From Homoserinibacter sp. GY 40078 (GTDB taxonomy: Bacteria; Actinomycetota; Actinomycetes; Actinomycetales; Microbacteriaceae), in contig NZ_VRTZ01000001.1 in assembly GCF_008017545.1 (NCBI RefSeq), forward strand, positions 372,001 through 436,000: 64,000 nucleotides of DNA. The letters are read 5' to 3'. A model generated the notes under the pieces. The model did no database searches, had not been told where the DNA came from, and saw only the letters and a list, made by a program, of their open reading frames with translations. The translations under genes and the position numbers were made by a program. Shown here in pieces: positions 60,687-64,000 of the stretch; position 1 is the first letter of the stretch; each line of letters begins with the position of its first letter.

Positions 60687-61166
60687 CTACTTTTCAGAGT
60701 TGGGACTGTGTTCAGCCGCCCTGAGCTCCCGCCTACGCGGGGGGCGCTGAAGCAGCAATGAGGCGAGAAGGAACATCAGGCAAATACCGCCAGCACGAAC
60801 GAATGCGCCCGGCCAAACGTCGAGGTCGAGAAGGAGAAGAGCGGCGATCGCAACCGCCAGGCACACAAAAAACACCACGGCTGCAGCGGGCGCTATTCCC
60901 CGACGGAGCCACGCAACCGCAAGTGCAACCGCGACTGCAGTTCCCCCAACTATCCCCATCCCCAGCGCTACGAAGACAACAACAGTCAGCGTGAGCCCTA
61001 CGGGGAATCCCCACGCGGGCGGCGGGTCGCCAATCCATGGAATGACCGTAAGCAGCAGCTCGACGACAACTGTTGAAACAGCGACGATGACGCCGCTGAG
61101 AACCGGCTTTACCACTGCTACATGTACCTCAGGAGTCGACGGAGATTGGTTGCTTGCTGTGTCCAT
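60687..61166 (-). CDS. Four-helix membrane protein, unknown
   Basis: Encodes 159 aa from the ATG at 61166 (a GTG at 61205 is possible). Four hydrophobic segments (for example VSTVVVELLLTVIPWIG and TLTVVVFVALGMGIVGGTAV) and a basic C-terminal end. No family is recognised. Confidence 0.6.
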   Translation of the reverse strand: MDTASNQSPSTPEVHVAVVKPVLSGVIVAVSTVVVELLLTVIPWIGDPPPAWGFPVGLTLTVVVFVALGMGIVGGTAVAVALAVAWLRRGIAPAAAVVFFVCLAVAIAALLLLDLDVWPGAFVRAGGICLMFLLASLLLQRPPRRRELRAAEHSPNSEK

Positions 61167-61218
61167 ATGTTCGGCTACCCCGTGCTGTATTCCGATTCGG
61201 ACCACTGGTCACACACGT

Positions 61219-61668
61219 TCACGGCAGTTGCTCGATCCTCTCCGCAATCATGTCGTTCAGGATCTTTGCGCGCCGAATTGTTGCCCGAGGTGCCCCCATC
61301 GTCCCGTATACCTTTAGTGCAACGTTGTTGGCCAGAGTCACTTGAATCATCGAGATAAGCCTCGTCTCTGCTCCCTTGCTCCACAATCCGTAATAGGGAA
61401 CCGCGTCACTGCGCCTCAGCTCGGACCATCTGAACGTCCGCGTTTGAAACCAGGACACCAGTCGCACACCGGCCTCACCTACCTTCACCCCGATGAAGAT
61501 GGAGCGAATGAAGGCCGCGACCGCTACCGCGAGAAACACGCATGCAAGCGACGCATTAACGCCGTCAAGGCTCGGAAAGTTGCCGACGACGCTGACCGCC
61601 ACGACGATCAGGCTGGCAGTAGCCACTACCCGCGCGGCCCTGCCCGTTCCGCGTATTCGAGACCACAT
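61219..61668 (-). CDS. Membrane protein with PH-like domain, unknown
   Basis: Encodes 149 aa. Two N-terminal helices are followed by a short domain (VGEAGVRLVSWFQTRTFRWS, then VPYYGLW) that looks like a bacterial PH-type domain. The function is unknown. Confidence 0.6.
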   Translation of the reverse strand: MWSRIRGTGRAARVVATASLIVVAVSVVGNFPSLDGVNASLACVFLAVAVAAFIRSIFIGVKVGEAGVRLVSWFQTRTFRWSELRRSDAVPYYGLWSKGAETRLISMIQVTLANNVALKVYGTMGAPRATIRRAKILNDMIAERIEQLP

Positions 61669-61713
61669 GTGATTAGCGTCTTCCTGGACAGGGGATACGC
61701 TCCCGCCGACGAC

Positions 61714-61959
61714 TCACTCCTCGGTTCGCCCATGAGAGCTCTCCGCGTCTGACGGCTCGGGCGGATCCGTATTGCCGATGCGGCCGAGAATCATGACGCC
61801 GAGCCCGACCGCAGCGCCTGTCACGACCCCCCACCACGTCCCGCCAACCAAACCGGTCGCCGAGGCGAAAATCACACCTACGCACAACGCGCCGCCAACG
61901 ATCACCCCCAGGATCGAGTACCGATTCCACCGCCAGAGGCGATTCCTGTACCAGTTCAT
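61714..61959 (-). CDS. Small two-helix membrane protein
   Basis: Encodes 81 aa from the ATG at 61959 (MNWYRNRLWRWNRYS). Two helices (ILGVIVGGALCVGVIFASAT and WWGVVTGAAVGLGVMILG) and an acidic tail. Unknown function. Confidence 0.55.
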   Translation of the reverse strand: MNWYRNRLWRWNRYSILGVIVGGALCVGVIFASATGLVGGTWWGVVTGAAVGLGVMILGRIGNTDPPEPSDAESSHGRTEE

Positions 61960-62022
61960 GAAACCAACCCCGCGATCCCCTCGATCCGCCAACTGCGCCA
62001 CATAGCCTCGGGGCTGCCCCGC

Positions 62023-62268
62023 CTATTTCTGGGGTCGACGGTGAAGTCCTCGATACCAGAAGGTGCCCAGACCGCGTCGAACCATGCGACGGTCGACGAA
62101 CCACAACGCACCCAAGCCGAGAGCACCCACAATGCCCGCAGGGACTCCGACGACCGGCCGCGAGAACCAGAACGTGCCCATCACGACGAACCCAACCGCG
62201 ATGATCACGAGCAGGACGATGGTGGCCGCCCAGTACGGGCGGGTGTTCTTCGCCTCCGTGTCAGTCAT
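62023..62268 (-). CDS. Small two-helix membrane protein
   Basis: Encodes 81 aa with helices at about 13-33 and 38-57 and a basic C-terminus. Its start overlaps the end of the next minus-strand gene (8 bp), so the two are likely coexpressed. Unknown function. Confidence 0.58.
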   Translation of the reverse strand: MTDTEAKNTRPYWAATIVLLVIIAVGFVVMGTFWFSRPVVGVPAGIVGALGLGALWFVDRRMVRRGLGTFWYRGLHRRPQK

Positions 62269-62515
62269 GTCGCTCCGCGTTTTCGGCGCGGTCCGAAGAC
62301 ACGTCGCCGCGCTTGTTCTTCTCGTGACGCCGCACGACGATCACCAAGATGACGATGAGCACAGCGCTGAGCGCCGACCCGATCCAAAACAAGATGGTGC
62401 CGATGAAACTCGTGATTCCACACGAGATGAACAAACCAACCACGAGGACGGCGATGGTCTTCTGGTAGCGCGTCCAGGGGGTGGGCTCGGTGGGCTCGGA
62501 GGTCTCATCGGCCAT
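62261..62515 (-). CDS. Small two-helix membrane protein
   Basis: Encodes 84 aa: an acidic N-terminus, two helices (IAVLVVGLFISCGITSFIG and ALSAVLIVILVIVVRR) and a charged tail. Unknown function. Confidence 0.58.
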   Translation of the reverse strand: MADETSEPTEPTPWTRYQKTIAVLVVGLFISCGITSFIGTILFWIGSALSAVLIVILVIVVRRHEKNKRGDVSSDRAENAERHD

Positions 62516-62631
62516 TCAGATATCTCCTCTGTTTGACATAGAGCTGATTACGCCGACCTGGAGCACCGGCCCCGATTCTCGGTGAAAGCTGAGAACCGTT
62601 CTGTTTATCGTACTGGTCGCCGCGCTCAAGC

Positions 62632-63288
62632 TCAGCGCGCGGCCGTCAGTACGAGCAGTCCGGCGAGCGGTATCGCGACCAGAAGCGCCCAAGCATAGGT
62701 GCGCAGAACCTTCCGCCATGGCGAACTTGGGCGGACGAATGCGAGAAGCGTCGCGAACCCGAACAACACGAAGCCGAACCAGGCGTGAGTGATCAAGGCG
62801 GCAACGGCTCCGCCGAGTGCGAGCCCCAGCACCGATGCGACGGAGCCGGGCGACGAGTCGGCCCGGCGCATCCATAGGCAGTACACGAACAGCATGGCGA
62901 GCAGCAGTCCACTCTGTGCAACCAGGAGCGCCCACTCGCCCGGGCCGACGCCGAACGTGCCGTCGGTTCGCAAGTCGAGCGTCAGCCATGCCGCCGCCAC
63001 AACCCCCAGCAGAGCGATTGCCATTCGCACGACCGTGGTCGGCCACGCGACAACGACGATCGGGACGACGACCGCCGACTGAATGAGCGCGGTGAATACC
63101 CCCGGCTGAACGCCGGCAGTTCGATGCCCGAAGGTCCCCACACGGATTGCGATGTCGATGTCGCCGACGAAGACGACGACGAAACCAACGGCGAGCACAG
63201 CTACCGTCCGCCAGAGGGTGTCCAGAATCTGCCACATGACTCGCGTGGGTGCCGTGGCGGTGCTGGGCGATTCGGACGATGCACTCAT
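62632..63288 (-). CDS. Multi-helix membrane protein, unknown
   Basis: Encodes 218 aa from the ATG at 63288. Six hydrophobic segments after a Ser/Thr-rich start. No transporter or enzyme motif is recognised. Confidence 0.6.
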   Translation of the reverse strand: MSASSESPSTATAPTRVMWQILDTLWRTVAVLAVGFVVVFVGDIDIAIRVGTFGHRTAGVQPGVFTALIQSAVVVPIVVVAWPTTVVRMAIALLGVVAAAWLTLDLRTDGTFGVGPGEWALLVAQSGLLLAMLFVYCLWMRRADSSPGSVASVLGLALGGAVAALITHAWFGFVLFGFATLLAFVRPSSPWRKVLRTYAWALLVAIPLAGLLVLTAAR

Positions 63289-63305
63289 GCTCCGGACCCT
63301 CCGGT

Positions 63306-63542
63306 TCAGTTCTCGGGTGGACAGGGGCTGGCGCCGACACGGCCGTCCGGGTACAGCAGTTGATTCCGGAGGGTCTCTTCGAACCAATCGACCAGCTGCT
63401 CACCAGACTCGTCCTCAAGCCCGACAACCCGAGTCGAGAGAGCGTGTCGACCCGCGGGCCACCTTGGGCGTCGGATGACGCCTTCGGGCACGGCCTCAAC
63501 GTCGTGCAAATCCACGGCGAAGTTCGCGCTCACTCGAACCAT
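63306..63542 (-). pseudogene. Truncated paralogue of the gene at 60227-60589
   Basis: From the ATG at 63542 it encodes 78 aa whose first 60 or so match the 60227-60589 product closely (DVEAVPEG, STRVVGLEDESGE, FEETLRNQL). The match stops abruptly at 63356, where the equivalent of position 60395 is joined to unrelated sequence; the second half of the protein is missing. The DNA copies (about 187 bp) are nearly identical, so the duplication is recent. Confidence 0.7.
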
Positions 63543-63665
63543 GAATGTCTTCCTTCCCCACAGCTTGGCCAAGTCAGACTCCTTCCACGCGACGACGACT
63601 CACCACGCCGACCTCTGGACGAGGGAGATCATCACCGACGAGCGCCATGCTCAGGATCCCGGGCG

Positions 63666-64000
63666 TCACGTTCGAGGTGGGCGGTCGAGGGACTTCAGTG
63701 CCCGCTTGCCGTAGGACCGTTTCCAGCCGGGAGCTTCTTCCACACGCTGCTGAATCCGTGGGCGAAGCTCCGTCAAGCGCAGACGCGCGACAGCCAGCGC
63801 AGTCGTGGGCCACATCTCGTCGTCATCAAGCAACTCCGTCATCACAGGTACCAGCTCCTGGGCGCGCGACTTGTGACTCGCGAGGGCTGAGACATAACCA
63901 ACACGAACTAACCCCAGTTCGCTACGCCGGGCGATCTCATGCAATCCATCGAACAGTTCCGGATCCCGATTGCGACGCAACGCATCACCGATGAAGTAGC
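63666..64000 (-). CDS. HEAT-like helical protein, 5' partial
   Basis: The frame is open to the window edge, so the N-terminus lies beyond 64000. The visible 110 or so residues are helical with a pattern like armadillo/HEAT units (LGLVRVGYVSALASHKSRAQ, MTELLDDDEMWPTTALAVAR). No specific family is recognised. Confidence 0.5.
   Translation of the reverse strand, partial: YFIGDALRRNRDPELFDGLHEIARRSELGLVRVGYVSALASHKSRAQELVPVMTELLDDDEMWPTTALAVARLRLTELRPRIQQRVEEAPGWKRSYGKRALKSLDRPPRT

Overview
The window is high-GC DNA with short spacers, many GTG starts, ATGA/GTGA stop-start overlaps and TANNNT -10 boxes placed just before start codons. Gene content fits an actinobacterium, most likely a member of the Microbacteriaceae (DUF3073, actinobacterial PurL/PurS/PurQ set, PadR-DUF4097 pair, MocR/YczE pair). 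No rRNA, tRNA, CRISPR array, insertion sequence or prophage was seen.

Layout. 1-4.4 kb: end of a polyamine-type ABC importer (binding protein cut by the window edge, two permeases) and a YtcJ-like amidohydrolase. 4.7-10.7 kb: RecQ helicase and a large secreted nuclease/5'-nucleotidase. 11-15.1 kb: PadR regulator, ABC ATPase and FtsX-like permease in a translationally coupled operon. 15.2-21.5 kb: DEAD-box helicase with a long RD-rich tail, an esterase lipoprotein and an RND efflux permease. 21.7-23.9 kb: MocR-type regulator divergent from a YczE-like membrane protein and a 38-aa membrane peptide. 24-25.5 kb: DUF4097 protein plus PadR regulator behind two palindromic operators. 25.5-30.6 kb: neocarzinostatin-fold membrane protein, KimA-like APC permease with two CrcB fluoride channel subunits, flavin monooxygenase and DUF3073. 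30.6-45.5 kb: purine biosynthesis genes purM, purF, purD, purC, purS, purQ and purL, interrupted by other genes; purL lies about 4.3 kb from purQ. 45.5-47.6 kb: a short gene-poor block of unusual composition between two nearly identical repeats. 47.6-51 kb: SDR, chorismate mutase, and a MarR/MFS pair.

51-57 kb holds the most coherent metabolic operon: a GmaS/GlnT-type glutamine synthetase relative, three split glutamate-synthase-like proteins (class II amidotransferase, GXGXG protein, FMN protein), a monomeric sarcosine/N-methyl-amino-acid oxidase and a cupin-type regulator, all on the minus strand. This resembles the N-methylglutamate route of methylamine use, with a single-chain oxidase in place of the usual four-subunit dehydrogenase. 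Divergent from it is a three-gene sugar operon (TIM-barrel isomerase and two Gfo/Idh/MocA oxidoreductases). 60.2-64 kb is a lower-GC stretch of small, mostly membrane, unrecognised proteins with a truncated duplicate of its first gene.

The most unusual signal is not in genes. Three families of long folded inverted repeats sit in intergenic spaces, mainly at gene 3' ends. Family A has four copies of about 75 bp built from two TAGACATGTCTA palindromes around a GACACC...GGTGTC hairpin. Family B has two copies of a doubled GTGAGAGTACGCA hairpin. Family C is one 16-bp perfect inverted repeat. The outer arms of family A differ between copies but stay complementary, which suggests selection on structure.
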